DNA of 64,000 nucleotides from Phytohabitans sp036906915 (GTDB lineage Bacteria > Actinomycetota > Actinomycetes > Mycobacteriales > Micromonosporaceae), in NCBI RefSeq assembly GCF_036906915.1, contig NZ_JBAKHX010000001.1:372001-436000 (forward strand), written 5' to 3'. Every line of letters begins with the position of its first letter. Within the stretch, counting starts at the first letter, position 1. The translations under genes were made by a program, and so were the position numbers. Positions 1 to 7,376 of the stretch are shown in pieces. The notes beneath the pieces were generated by a model, which searched no databases, was not told where the DNA came from, and saw nothing but the letters and a program-made list of their open reading frames with translations.

Positions 1-100
1 GCTCCAGCCGAGCCTCGGTGAGGGCCTGCACGGCGCCGAAGGACTTCCGTACCGCGGCAAGAGCCAGCACCGGCGTGTCGTTCGTGGTCTGCTCGGGCAT
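1..100 (-). CDS. Sugar ABC transporter ATP-binding protein (N-terminal fragment, runs off window)
   Basis: The first 33 codons read MPEQTTNDTPVLALAAVRK followed by SFGAVQALTEARLE. This is the typical opening of the first nucleotide-binding domain of RbsA/XylG/MglA-type sugar importers, where the KxFGxxxAL block precedes the Walker A region. The start is ATG at 98-100, with a GGAGG ribosome binding site a few bases upstream (104-108). It is transcribed away from the LacI regulator at 283, and a LacI-type palindrome lies between them, so it is probably the first gene of a LacI-controlled sugar-uptake operon extending left. The substrate cannot be told from this fragment. Confidence 0.75.
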   Translation of the reverse strand, partial: MPEQTTNDTPVLALAAVRKSFGAVQALTEARLE

Positions 101-116
101 CCAGCCTCCAAGCGGT

Positions 117-132
117 GATGAAACGATTCATC
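117..132. promoter_or_regulatory. LacI-type operator palindrome
   Basis: GATGAAACGATTCATC is a 16-base near-perfect palindrome with a central CG, the usual form of LacI/GalR-family operators. It lies 17 bases upstream of the ABC ATPase start and within the divergent control region of the LacI gene. A related sequence, TGAACGATTCA, occurs at 273-283 and runs into the LacI ATG. Repression of transporter and regulator by the neighbouring LacI protein is inferred. Confidence 0.6.
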
Positions 133-282
133 GACCCTGCGCGTAGAACGTTAAACACGCACCTCCGGTCGGGTCAAGAGTTTCGTGCGGGTTACCGAAT
201 CGTTAGGCAGACACCCGGCATTGGCCACATGGGGACACGCCTCTAAAAGGAGCCCCGACGCACGACTACCCTTGAACGATTC

Positions 283-1329
283 ATGGAGCTGCGGGACAGA
301 CACTTGCCCAAGCCGGCCGCCAGCGTGCGCGATGTCGCCATTCGCGCCGGCGTGTCGGTCGGCACCGTGTCCAACGTCCTCAACCGGCCCGACATCGTCA
401 CACCGACGACCCGCTCGCGCGTCCTGGCGGCGATCCAGGAGCTGGGTTTCGTGCGCAACGACGCCGCCCGGCACCTACGGCGAGGCCGGGGCCGCACGCT
501 CGGCCTCGTGGTACTGGACGTGGCCAACCCGTTCTTCACGGATGTCGCCAAAGGCGTGGAGTACACGACGGCCAGGGCCGGGATGGCGGTCATCTTCTGC
601 AACAGCGACGGCGACCGGGCGAAGGAGGACGCGTATCTGGACCTGCTCGAAGAGCAACGGGTCCGGGGCGTCCTGATCACGCCGATCGACGATGCCAGCG
701 AACGCCTGCACCGGTTGCGTGAACGCGGGGTGTGCGTGGTCGTGCTGGACCGCACCTCAACCAACGCCGACGTGTGCTCGGTCTCGGTCGATGATCACCT
801 CGGCGGGCAGCTGGCCCTCAGGCACCTGATCGAAAGCGGGCACCGGCGGATCGCCTTCGTCGGCGGCTCCACCCTGCAACAGGTTCGGGACCGGCACCGC
901 GGCGCCCAGCAGGCACTCGCCGACGCCGGTCTGGGGCCACGGTCGCTACAGCGGATCGACACCCCCGCCCTTACCGTGGCCGCCGGTCGCGACGCCGCTG
1001 CCCGCATCCTCGGGTTGCCTCGACAGGCTCGCGCCACCGCGGTGTTCTGCGCCAACGACCTACTGGCGCTGGGCGTGTTGCAGGGCCTGACCCACCGGCG
1101 CGTTCGCGTACCCGATGACGTCGCCCTCGTCGGCTATGACGACATCGACTTCGCCGGGGCCGCCGCCGTTCCACTGACCTCGGTGCGTCAGCCTCGCCAG
1201 CGCCTTGGCCAGACGGCCGCGACGCTGTTGCTGGAGGAGGCCGACAACGCGGATGCGCACCGCCATCAGCAGGTGGTCTTCGAACCGGAGCTCGTCGTAC
1301 GCGAGTCAAGCCTGCGCAGGCTCCCTTGA
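283..1329 (+). CDS. LacI-family transcriptional regulator
   Basis: A 348-residue protein of standard LacI length. The N-terminal helix-turn-helix (about residues 15-34, VRDVAIRAGVSVGTVSNVLN) is followed by a hinge and a periplasmic-binding-protein-like effector domain to about residue 340, including the usual GHRRIAFVGG and VPDDVALVGYDDIDFA blocks. It should bind a sugar and control the divergent ABC transporter. The ATG at 283 is the only in-frame start downstream of the preceding stop. No good ribosome binding site lies directly before it, and the operator-like TGAACGATTCA overlaps the start. The 3' end overlaps the antisense GH1 relic by 24 bases. Confidence 0.9.
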   Translation: MELRDRHLPKPAASVRDVAIRAGVSVGTVSNVLNRPDIVTPTTRSRVLAAIQELGFVRNDAARHLRRGRGRTLGLVVLDVANPFFTDVAKGVEYTTARAGMAVIFCNSDGDRAKEDAYLDLLEEQRVRGVLITPIDDASERLHRLRERGVCVVVLDRTSTNADVCSVSVDDHLGGQLALRHLIESGHRRIAFVGGSTLQQVRDRHRGAQQALADAGLGPRSLQRIDTPALTVAAGRDAAARILGLPRQARATAVFCANDLLALGVLQGLTHRRVRVPDDVALVGYDDIDFAGAAAVPLTSVRQPRQRLGQTAATLLLEEADNADAHRHQQVVFEPELVVRESSLRRLP

Positions 1330-1503
1330 GGACAGTCGCCCGGTGGCCGCGATCCTGGCGAAGGCGCGGGCGCTCGGCTTGGCAACCCGGGTGAAGTCGG
1401 ACTCCACGGCGACGAGACCGAACTTCGGGCGGTAGCCCTCGCTCCACTCGAAGTTGTCGGAGGCGGACCAGTGCAGATAACCGTGCACGAAGCCGGGGAG
1501 TCT
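1306..1503 (-). pseudogene. C-terminal relic of a GH1 beta-glucosidase
   Basis: Read on the minus strand, this segment gives RLPGFVHGYLHWSASDNFEW, then SEGYRPKFGLVAVES and AKPSARAFARIAATGRL, ending at TGA (1306-1308). This is the conserved C terminus of family 1 beta-glucosidases (GYxxWSxxDNFEWxxGYxxRFGLVxVD). The remaining roughly 400 residues, with both catalytic glutamates, are absent: upstream sequence (1504-1648) carries no GH1 reading frame but does carry LacI-type palindromes. The fragment cannot be catalytic. A beta-glucosidase gene probably sat here with the tandem LacI genes and was removed by deletion. Confidence 0.75.
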
Positions 1504-1508
1504 TGTGG

Positions 1509-1520
1509 GTAACGTTTTAC
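1509..1520. promoter_or_regulatory. LacI-type operator-like palindrome
   Basis: GTAACGTTTTAC is an imperfect inverted repeat (arms GTAA/TTAC) immediately beside the GH1 relic. It may be the surviving operator of the lost beta-glucosidase gene or a second site for the LacI gene at 1649. Assigned on symmetry and context only. Confidence 0.4.
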
Positions 1521-1610
1521 AGAAATGTTGCGCCCGACCCTAGGAGGTCATCGTGGCGTCGTCGAGAGCTCACGCTGTCCACCCAGCCGAAAGGCGGTCT
1601 AGACTCGCGG

Positions 1611-1620
1611 GCAACGTTGC
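1611..1620. promoter_or_regulatory. Perfect LacI-type palindrome upstream of second LacI gene
   Basis: GCAACGTTGC is a perfect 10-base palindrome with a central CG, 28 bases upstream of the LacI start at 1649. It is well placed for autoregulation. Confidence 0.5.
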
Positions 1621-1648
1621 ACGTGCGCCCGCACCGATGAGGTAGCCG

Positions 1649-2686
1649 ATGGAGAAACCGTCACCGCCGTCTCGACGCATCACCATCGTCGACGTCGCGC
1701 GGCACGCCCAGGTCTCCACGACCGCGGTGTCGAAGGTGCTGCGCAACGCGTACGGCGTCAGCCCGAGGATGCAGACCAAGGTGCGCCAGGCCATCGCGGA
1801 GCTCGGCTACCGACCCAACGCCACCGCTCGCGGGATGCGCGGGCAGACATACACGATCGGCGTGATGCTACCCAACATTCGCAACCCGTTCTTCGCGCAG
1901 ATCCTCGACGGCCTCACCGACCAGCTCGCCGACACCGACTACCAAGTGCTACTCGGCCCTGCCTGCAACGGCGAGGCCGAGGAAGCCCGCGTCACGCACG
2001 CAATGATCGACCGCAGCATGGACGGGATGATCCTCATCGCGCCCATCTCCCCCCGCACGCACCTCGAAGCCGTCGCCGCCACCGTGCCGACCGTCGTCGT
2101 CGGCCGCCACGGCCACTCCCCCGCGTACGACACCGTGGCCGACGACGACCTCACCGGTGGCGCCCTGGTCGTCAACCACCTCGCCGATCTCGGCCACCGG
2201 CGGATCGCTCACATCGAGCACCACGAGACCGACCCCGACCGCCTCGCCGAGATGCCCAACGCCATCCGCGCCGTCGGCTACCGGCACGCCATGCGGGCCC
2301 GCGGGCTGGCCGACTACATCGACATCGCGTCCACCACCTACACGCAGGAAGGCGGCTATCTCGGCGCTCAACAGCTCCTTGCCCGGCCGACCCGACCCAC
2401 CGCGATCTTCGCCGGCGCGGACATCGTCGCCATGGGCGCCCTCGACGCCATCGCCGAGGCCGGGCTGCGCGTGCCAGAGGACATCTCCGTCGCCGGATAC
2501 GACAACACCACCTTCGCCGCCTTCCGGCCGATCTCCCTGACCAGCGTCGACCAGGCGGGCTACCAGATCGGCGCCAACGCCGCCCGCCTGCTGCTCGACC
2601 GCATCGCCGACCGAGACCGACCCACCGCGCAGATCAAGTTGTCTCCCACTCTCGTCCCCCGGCGCAGCACCGCATCGCCACAATGA
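1649..2686 (+). CDS. LacI-family transcriptional regulator
   Basis: A 345-residue LacI/GalR protein. The helix-turn-helix lies at about residues 11-31 (TIVDVARHAQVSTTAVSKVL), and the sensor domain from about residue 65 carries IGVMLPNIRNPFFAQILDGL and VPEDISVAGYDNTTFAAF. The ATG at 1649 is preceded by GATGAGGTAG. It is the second LacI gene in tandem with the one at 283 and is clearly not a recent duplicate, since the sensor domains differ substantially. It probably controlled the beta-glucosidase of which only a relic remains at 1306-1503, so its present target may lie elsewhere. Family is certain, ligand unknown. Confidence 0.9.
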   Translation: MEKPSPPSRRITIVDVARHAQVSTTAVSKVLRNAYGVSPRMQTKVRQAIAELGYRPNATARGMRGQTYTIGVMLPNIRNPFFAQILDGLTDQLADTDYQVLLGPACNGEAEEARVTHAMIDRSMDGMILIAPISPRTHLEAVAATVPTVVVGRHGHSPAYDTVADDDLTGGALVVNHLADLGHRRIAHIEHHETDPDRLAEMPNAIRAVGYRHAMRARGLADYIDIASTTYTQEGGYLGAQQLLARPTRPTAIFAGADIVAMGALDAIAEAGLRVPEDISVAGYDNTTFAAFRPISLTSVDQAGYQIGANAARLLLDRIADRDRPTAQIKLSPTLVPRRSTASPQ

Positions 2687-2700
2687 GATGACTGCCCGTC

Positions 2701-3198
2701 GTGCATCATCGAGGCGTGGAGATCTCGACGGCTAAGGACGCTGGGGAGCATGAGCTGATCCTGGCCTTCGGCCGGCTGCAAGGCGCGGCCAACCGGCTGG
2801 AGTACATCCTGGGACGAGCGATCGAACAGGAGTGCGGCATCAGCCACCTGATGTACGAGGTGCTGTTGATTCTGGGGCGGGCCGGCGGTCCCGGGCTGTC
2901 GATGCGGGCGATCAGCCAGGAGCAGGTGCTCACCACCGGTGGCGTGACGCGGTTGATCGACCGGATGGAGGCTGCCGGGCTGGTGGAACGCACCGAGGCT
3001 CCCGGCGACCGGCGGGGCCGGCTCGTGCGGCTCACCGCTCTGGGCGAGCAGACGGTCGTGCACGCCTCCCGGGTGCACCTGGAAAACATCGAGCGGTACT
3101 TCCTCGAACCACTGCCCGCGGGTGACAGAAAGCGATTCATGGAGAACCTGCGGATTCTCAGCCACGCGGCCCGCGACATGCTGCCGCGCCTTCGCTGA
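2701..3198 (+). CDS. MarR-family transcriptional regulator
   Basis: A 165-residue winged-helix protein. The recognition region (about residues 70-90, MRAISQEQVLTTGGVTRLID) is followed by the MarR wing (EAPGDRRGRLVRLTALGEQ) and a C-terminal dimerisation helix pair. Two GTG starts are possible, 2701 and 2716. Neither has a strong ribosome binding site. The gene begins 14 bases after the LacI stop. A well-formed inverted repeat at 3242-3259, just downstream and before the metallo-hydrolase gene, is its likely operator, so the MarR protein probably represses the 3299-4519 genes. Confidence 0.85.
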   Translation: MHHRGVEISTAKDAGEHELILAFGRLQGAANRLEYILGRAIEQECGISHLMYEVLLILGRAGGPGLSMRAISQEQVLTTGGVTRLIDRMEAAGLVERTEAPGDRRGRLVRLTALGEQTVVHASRVHLENIERYFLEPLPAGDRKRFMENLRILSHAARDMLPRLR

Positions 3199-3241
3199 GG
3201 TCTGCGATCCAGGTCACTTGGTCCAGCGAAACCGCGCCATA

Positions 3242-3285
3242 TATCTGACTGATCAGATACTGTTCCGTCAGATAGATCGGATATC
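3242..3285. promoter_or_regulatory. Probable MarR operator with repeated half-sites
   Basis: TATCTGA-CTGA-TCAGATA (3242-3259) has perfect 7-base arms. A further copy of the half-site, TCAGATA, followed by GATCGGATATC, lies at 3269-3286. The block is AT-rich against a GC-rich background and ends about 13 bases before the metallo-hydrolase start. The ribosome binding site GAGGAGG follows directly. Occupation would block transcription of the MBL/SnoaL genes. Confidence 0.6.
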
Positions 3286-3298
3286 GCGAGGAGGACCC

Positions 3299-4105
3299 AT
3301 GAGCACGCTCGACTTCACCGTCCTGGATCTGGACTTCCCGGCTGGCAGCAAGAACAAGACCGCCACCCTGGTCACCGGCGACAACGACGCGCTCCTGGTC
3401 GACGCCGGCTTCACCCGCGCCGACGGCCACCGGCTGGTCGCACAGATCCTCGACAGCGGCAAGCGGCTGACCACGCTGTTCGTCAGCCACGGCGACCCCG
3501 ACTTCTACTTCGGCGCCGAGGTCGTGGCCGACGCCTTCCCCGACGCTGCGGTCGTCGCCACCCCGCAAACCATCGAGCACATCCACCACTCGTACGAGGG
3601 CAAGCTGAAGGCCTGGGCCGCGCTCGGTGCGAACCTGCCCACGCGGCTGGTCGGCCTCGCCCCGCTGACCGGCGACCTCACCCTCGAAGGGCACCGGTTC
3701 GAGCTGCGCGGCGGCCCGGCGGCGCTGCCCGACCGGCACTACCTGTGGCAGTCCGAGCACCGCGCCATCCTCGGCGGCGTCGCGCTGTTCCAGCGCGAGC
3801 ACGTGTGGGTCGCCGATACCGCCAAGCCGGAGCAGCGCGCCGCCTGGATCGCCCAGCTGGACGAGATGTCCACCCTCGAACCGCAGCTCGTGGTGCCCGG
3901 TCACCGGCTGCCCGACACGCCCGCCGACGCCAGCGCCATCGCCGCCACGCGCGAGTACCTGACGGCGTTCGAGGAAGAACTCGGCAAGGCCGCCGATGGC
4001 GCCGCGCTCACCGCCGCGCTCATCCGGCGGTACCCCGACCACGGCATGCAGATCGCCGCGCAGATCGGCGCCAAGGTCGCCAAGGGCGAGATGGCCTGGG
4101 GCTGA
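3299..4105 (+). CDS. MBL-fold metallo-hydrolase (atypical metal motif)
   Basis: A 268-residue metallo-beta-lactamase-fold protein. The start is ATG 3299, with GAGGAGG seven bases upstream; the reading frame is open further 5' but has no better signal. The fold shows in LLVDAGF, FVSHGDPDFYFG (about residues 62-72) and VVPGHRLPD. The usual HxHxDH zinc motif is replaced by H64-G-D66-P-D68-F, as in a subgroup of MBL proteins, so one metal site may differ or be lost. It is followed after 3 bases by the SnoaL-like gene and is probably controlled by the MarR protein encoded just upstream. The substrate is unknown; xenobiotic or quorum-lactone-type hydrolysis is only a guess. Confidence 0.8.
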   Translation: MSTLDFTVLDLDFPAGSKNKTATLVTGDNDALLVDAGFTRADGHRLVAQILDSGKRLTTLFVSHGDPDFYFGAEVVADAFPDAAVVATPQTIEHIHHSYEGKLKAWAALGANLPTRLVGLAPLTGDLTLEGHRFELRGGPAALPDRHYLWQSEHRAILGGVALFQREHVWVADTAKPEQRAAWIAQLDEMSTLEPQLVVPGHRLPDTPADASAIAATREYLTAFEEELGKAADGAALTAALIRRYPDHGMQIAAQIGAKVAKGEMAWG

Positions 4106-4108
4106 CCG

Positions 4109-4519
4109 ATGACCGACTTCGCTACCTCCACCGCACCCGGCGACGTGGTACGCCGCCAGTACCTCGCCTCCGCCACCGGCGATCTGGAAGCCCTGCGCGC
4201 CACCCTCGCTCCGGACGTGGAGTGGACCGAGATGGCCGGCTTCCCGCTCGCCGGCACCTACCGAACGCCGGCAGGTGTCACCGCCAACGTGATGGAGCAG
4301 CTCGCCGCCGACTGGGACGACTGGATCGCCCACGACGACACCTACATCGTCGACGGGGAGAACGTCGCCGTCCTGGCCCGATACACCGCCACCAACAAGG
4401 CCACCGGCAAGGCCATCGACGTCCGCGTCGCGCACCATTTCGTCGTACGCGGCGGCCAGATCGTGCGCTTCGAACAGTTCGTCGACACCGCCAAGATCCG
4501 CGAAGCCATGACGTCGTGA
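4109..4519 (+). CDS. NTF2/SnoaL-like (nuclear transport factor 2 family) protein
   Basis: A 136-residue alpha+beta cone protein of the SnoaL/ketosteroid-isomerase-like superfamily. It has an N-terminal helix (VVRRQYLASATGDLEALRAT) followed by LAPDVEWTEMAGFPLAGTY and a final sheet ending VVRGGQIVRFEQFVDTAKI. It starts 3 bases after the metallo-hydrolase stop and so is translated with it. Members act as small isomerases, hydrolases or detoxification proteins. The reaction here cannot be deduced. The length is normal and there is no signal peptide. Confidence 0.8.
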   Translation: MTDFATSTAPGDVVRRQYLASATGDLEALRATLAPDVEWTEMAGFPLAGTYRTPAGVTANVMEQLAADWDDWIAHDDTYIVDGENVAVLARYTATNKATGKAIDVRVAHHFVVRGGQIVRFEQFVDTAKIREAMTS

Positions 4520-4617
4520 GTGCGTGCTCGGCGACCTGGATGACCGGCAGACCCTGCGTGGTGTCTGCCGCATCCGCCACCTGCGGCAGCCCGTAACCAA
4601 CCAAACCAGTGGCCGTC

Positions 4618-4641
4618 GGCCGCGGCGACCGCGCCGCGGCC
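4618..4641 (+). terminator. Stem-loop terminator
   Basis: GGCCGCGGCG-ACCG-CGCCGCGGCC: perfect 10-base arms and a 4-base loop, about 100 bases after the SnoaL-like gene and just before the SDR promoter. There is no T-run, as is common in actinomycetes. A smaller inverted repeat (TGCCGCA/TGCGGCA) lies at about 4566-4588. Confidence 0.65.
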
Positions 4642-4650
4642 CGGCAGCAA

Positions 4651-4679
4651 TTGTCATAAAAAATGCATTAATCTAAGAT
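4651..4679 (+). promoter_or_regulatory. Leaderless promoter of the SDR/galactonate unit
   Basis: TTGTCA (4651-4656), a 17-base spacer and TAAGAT (4674-4679) make a good housekeeping promoter. The GTG start of the SDR gene follows six bases after the -10, exactly where transcription should begin, so the mRNA is probably leaderless. An AATGCATT palindrome (4661-4668) in the spacer could be the site of the GntR regulator encoded downstream. Confidence 0.65.
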
Positions 4680-4685
4680 GAGCGC

Positions 4686-5474
4686 GTGACAGCGGGTACG
4701 GACACGACCGCCACGACCAGCCGATTCGCCAATCGGGTCGCCGTGGTCACCGGAGCGGCCTCGGGGATCGGCGCGGCCACAGCCCGGCGGCTCGCTGACG
4801 AGGGTGCGACGGTCGTTCTGACCGACATCGACGCCGGGGTCGAGCGGGTCGCGGCCGAGATCCGAGCGGCCGGCGGCCGAGCTGACGCCCTACACGCCGA
4901 CGCCTCAGACGAGCGGCGCTGGATCGATGTCGTCGCGCACGCCGAGCGTTCCGGCCCAGTCGACGTGCTGGTGAGCAACGCCTTCGCGGTCGACATCGCG
5001 CCCGCCGGTGAACTCAGCCCCGCCTCGTGGAACCGGCAGCTCGCGGTCAATCTCAGCGCGGCCTTTCTGGGCTTCCGCGCTTGCCTGCCTGGCCTGCGGA
5101 AGTCGGCCGCAACCGGTGGCGGCGCTGTCGTCCTGGTCTCCTCCGTGCACGCCACCGTCGGCGTGCCCGGCCACCCCGCCTATGCGGCGGCGAAGGGTGG
5201 ACTGACCGCCCTGGCCCGCCAGCTCGCGGTCGAATACGGCCCGGCCGTGCGGGTGAACAGCGTGCTGCCAGGGCCGGTGATGAGCCGCGCGTGGGACAGG
5301 GTGCGGGAGGCCGACCGGCGCAAGAGTGTCGCTGCCACAGTGGTCAAACGCTTCGGTGATCCGGCCGAGGTCGCGGCCGGTATCGCGTTCCTCGCCTCCG
5401 GTGAGGCGTCCTTCGTCACCGGCGCCAGCCTCGTGATGGATGGCGGTTGGAGCGTCGTGAAGGATTCGGCATGA
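4686..5474 (+). CDS. SDR-family NAD(P)-dependent oxidoreductase (possible sugar dehydrogenase)
   Basis: A 262-residue classical short-chain dehydrogenase. The nucleotide motif TGAASGIG is at residues 22-29, VSNAF stands in place of the usual NNAG, the catalytic serine is at 152/153 (VSSVHATVG), and Tyr166-x3-Lys170 is present. The GTG 4686 start coincides with the expected transcription start. It leads a run of same-strand genes for D-galactonate use (GntR regulator, DgoD, KDG/KDGal kinase), with 10 bases to the next gene. The context suggests oxidation of an aldose such as galactose, or a related polyol, feeding galactonate. The family alone does not fix the substrate. Confidence 0.8.
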   Translation: MTAGTDTTATTSRFANRVAVVTGAASGIGAATARRLADEGATVVLTDIDAGVERVAAEIRAAGGRADALHADASDERRWIDVVAHAERSGPVDVLVSNAFAVDIAPAGELSPASWNRQLAVNLSAAFLGFRACLPGLRKSAATGGGAVVLVSSVHATVGVPGHPAYAAAKGGLTALARQLAVEYGPAVRVNSVLPGPVMSRAWDRVREADRRKSVAATVVKRFGDPAEVAAGIAFLASGEASFVTGASLVMDGGWSVVKDSA

Positions 5475-5484
5475 ACGGGCAGCC

Positions 5485-6231
5485 ATGATCGGGAGAAGGA
5501 CGGCCGGCAGCTACCAGGGACGCGGCCTGAACGGCGATGTGGTCGAGGTGCTTGGCCGACGCATCCTTTCCGGGGAGTTCGCCGACGGGCAGACCCTCGA
5601 CGTACCGGGGCTGGAGCGCGAACTCGACATCAGCCGGACCGTGCTGCGCGAGGCACTGCGGGTGCTCAAGGCCAAGGGCCTGGTCGACGCGCGGCCGAAA
5701 CGAGGCACGTTCGTGCTGCCACGTTCCGAGTGGCGGCTGCTCGATCCCGACGTCGTGCGGTGGCAGTTCGAGGGGCGCGACGACAGCCAGTTCCTCGACG
5801 ACCTGGCCGAGGTGCGGGGCATCATCGAACCGGCCAGCGCCCGCCTCGCCGCGCTCCGGCGTACCGACGAGGATGTCGCCGCGCTGGAGCTGGCGATCGG
5901 CCGGATGGCCGCCGCGGCGCGCGGCGACGGAAACGCCGTCGACGCCGATGTCGCGTTCCACCGGGCCCTGCTCGCCGCGACCCACAACGAGCTGCTGGTC
6001 CGCATGGAGGTGGTGCTGGAGACCGGCCTGGCCGCCCGGGACCGCCTGGTCCACGGCGCGGTGCAGGACGACGACCCGACGCCGGCACACGCGGCGGTGT
6101 TGAGTGCGGTCCGCGACCGTGACCCGGAGGCTGCGGGCGCCGCCGCCAGCACGCTGCTCGCGAAGTCTCTGCTCGACATCGAGAAGGTCCGCGCCGCGAA
6201 TTCCGGGGTGCCCGTCGGAGACCACCTATGA
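5485..6231 (+). CDS. GntR/FadR-family regulator, DgoR-like
   Basis: A 248-residue FadR-subfamily GntR protein. The winged helix occupies about residues 15-77 (DVPGLERELDISRTVLREAL, then KRGTFVLPRS). The all-helical FCD effector domain occupies about 95-235, with the metal-binding pattern around EVRGIIEPASARLAA and DVAFHRALLAATHNELL. Its stop overlaps the dgoD start (ATGA, 6228-6231), indicating translational coupling. In enterobacteria the galactonate operon is controlled by a FadR-type protein (DgoR), so the same role, sensing galactonate, is inferred here. Confidence 0.85.
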   Translation: MIGRRTAGSYQGRGLNGDVVEVLGRRILSGEFADGQTLDVPGLERELDISRTVLREALRVLKAKGLVDARPKRGTFVLPRSEWRLLDPDVVRWQFEGRDDSQFLDDLAEVRGIIEPASARLAALRRTDEDVAALELAIGRMAAAARGDGNAVDADVAFHRALLAATHNELLVRMEVVLETGLAARDRLVHGAVQDDDPTPAHAAVLSAVRDRDPEAAGAAASTLLAKSLLDIEKVRAANSGVPVGDHL

Positions 6232-7376
6232 AGATCACCTCAGTCGAAACGTTCCTCGTCCCGCCCCGCTGGCTGTTCTGTCGGATTGGCACCGACGTGG
6301 GAGTCGTCGGGTGGGGTGAGCCCGTGGTCGAGGGCCGCGCCGCGACCGTGCGCACCGCCGTCGAGGAGCTCGCCGAGCTGCTCATCGGCGCCGACCCGCT
6401 GCGGATCGAGGATCACTGGCAGGTGCTGACCAAGGGCGGTTTCTACCGGGGTGGTCCGGTGCTGTCCAGCGCCGTCGCCGGCCTCGACCAGGCGTTGTGG
6501 GACATCGCCGGCAAGGTTCGCGGGGCACCGGTGCACGAGTTGCTGGGCGGGCCGGTGCGCGATCGTGCCCGGATCTACTCGTGGATCGGCGGCGACGAGC
6601 CCGCCGAGCTGGAGCAAGCCGCACGGGCGCAGGTCGAGGCGGGCTTCACCGCGGTGAAGATGAACGCGTCCGGCCGGCTCGGCCCGATCGCCACCCCCGC
6701 TGAGATCGACGCTATCGTCCAGCGGGTGACCAGCGTCCGCGCGGTGCTCGGCCCGGACCGCGACGTGGCTGTCGACTTCCACGGCCGGGTCAGCCTCGCC
6801 AACGCCCGGCGGTTGTTGCCGCTGTTGGAGCCGCTCTGCCCGCTCTTCGTCGAAGAGCCGCTGCTACCGGACGAACGACACCAGTTGCACCACGTCGTGT
6901 CCGCCTCCTCGGTGCCGATCGCGACCGGCGAGCGGATGTACTCGCGGTGGGACTTCCGGTCGGTGCTGGACCGCGGGATCGCGGTGGCACAGCCCGACAT
7001 CAGCCACGCCGGTGGCATCTCCGAAGTCCGCCGGATCGCGGCGATGGCCGAGGTTTACGGGGTCAGCATGGCACCGCACTGTCCACTGGGGCCGATCGCG
7101 CTGGCGGCAAGCCTGCAGATCGCCTTTTCCACGCCGAACTTCCTCATCCAGGAACAGAGCCTCGGCATCCACTACAACAACGCCGGCAACGATCTGCTCG
7201 ACTACCTCGTCGACTCGTCGGTCTTCACGTTCGTCGACGGCCACGTGACCCGCACTACCCGCCCCGGCCTGGGTATCGAAGTCGACGAGAAGGCCGTTCG
7301 CAGGGCTGACGAACTCGGTCACGCGTGGCGTTCGCCGGTCTGGCGGCACGACGACGGCAGCTTCGCCGAGTGGTGA
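6228..7376 (+). CDS. dgoD: D-galactonate dehydratase
   Basis: A 382-residue enolase-superfamily enzyme, the same length as E. coli DgoD and alignable along its whole length: VGWGEPVVEGRA, FYRGGPVLSSAVAGLDQALW, AVDFHGRVS, IATGERMYSR, DISHAGGISE, APHCPLGPIALAA. Metal ligands Asp183, Glu209 and Glu235 and catalytic His185 and His284 are in place, together with Glu309. It converts D-galactonate to 2-keto-3-deoxy-D-galactonate in the De Ley-Doudoroff pathway. It overlaps the GntR gene upstream and the kinase gene downstream by 4 bases each, so the three genes form one coupled operon. Confidence 0.93.
   Translation: MKITSVETFLVPPRWLFCRIGTDVGVVGWGEPVVEGRAATVRTAVEELAELLIGADPLRIEDHWQVLTKGGFYRGGPVLSSAVAGLDQALWDIAGKVRGAPVHELLGGPVRDRARIYSWIGGDEPAELEQAARAQVEAGFTAVKMNASGRLGPIATPAEIDAIVQRVTSVRAVLGPDRDVAVDFHGRVSLANARRLLPLLEPLCPLFVEEPLLPDERHQLHHVVSASSVPIATGERMYSRWDFRSVLDRGIAVAQPDISHAGGISEVRRIAAMAEVYGVSMAPHCPLGPIALAASLQIAFSTPNFLIQEQSLGIHYNNAGNDLLDYLVDSSVFTFVDGHVTRTTRPGLGIEVDEKAVRRADELGHAWRSPVWRHDDGSFAEW

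Noticed and set aside
3158..4657. Long minus-strand open frame (499 codons) opposite the MBL and SnoaL-like genes
   Set aside because: Its sequence is Val/Gly/Asp/Arg-rich without motifs and lies antisense to two well-supported genes. It is a shadow of their codon bias.
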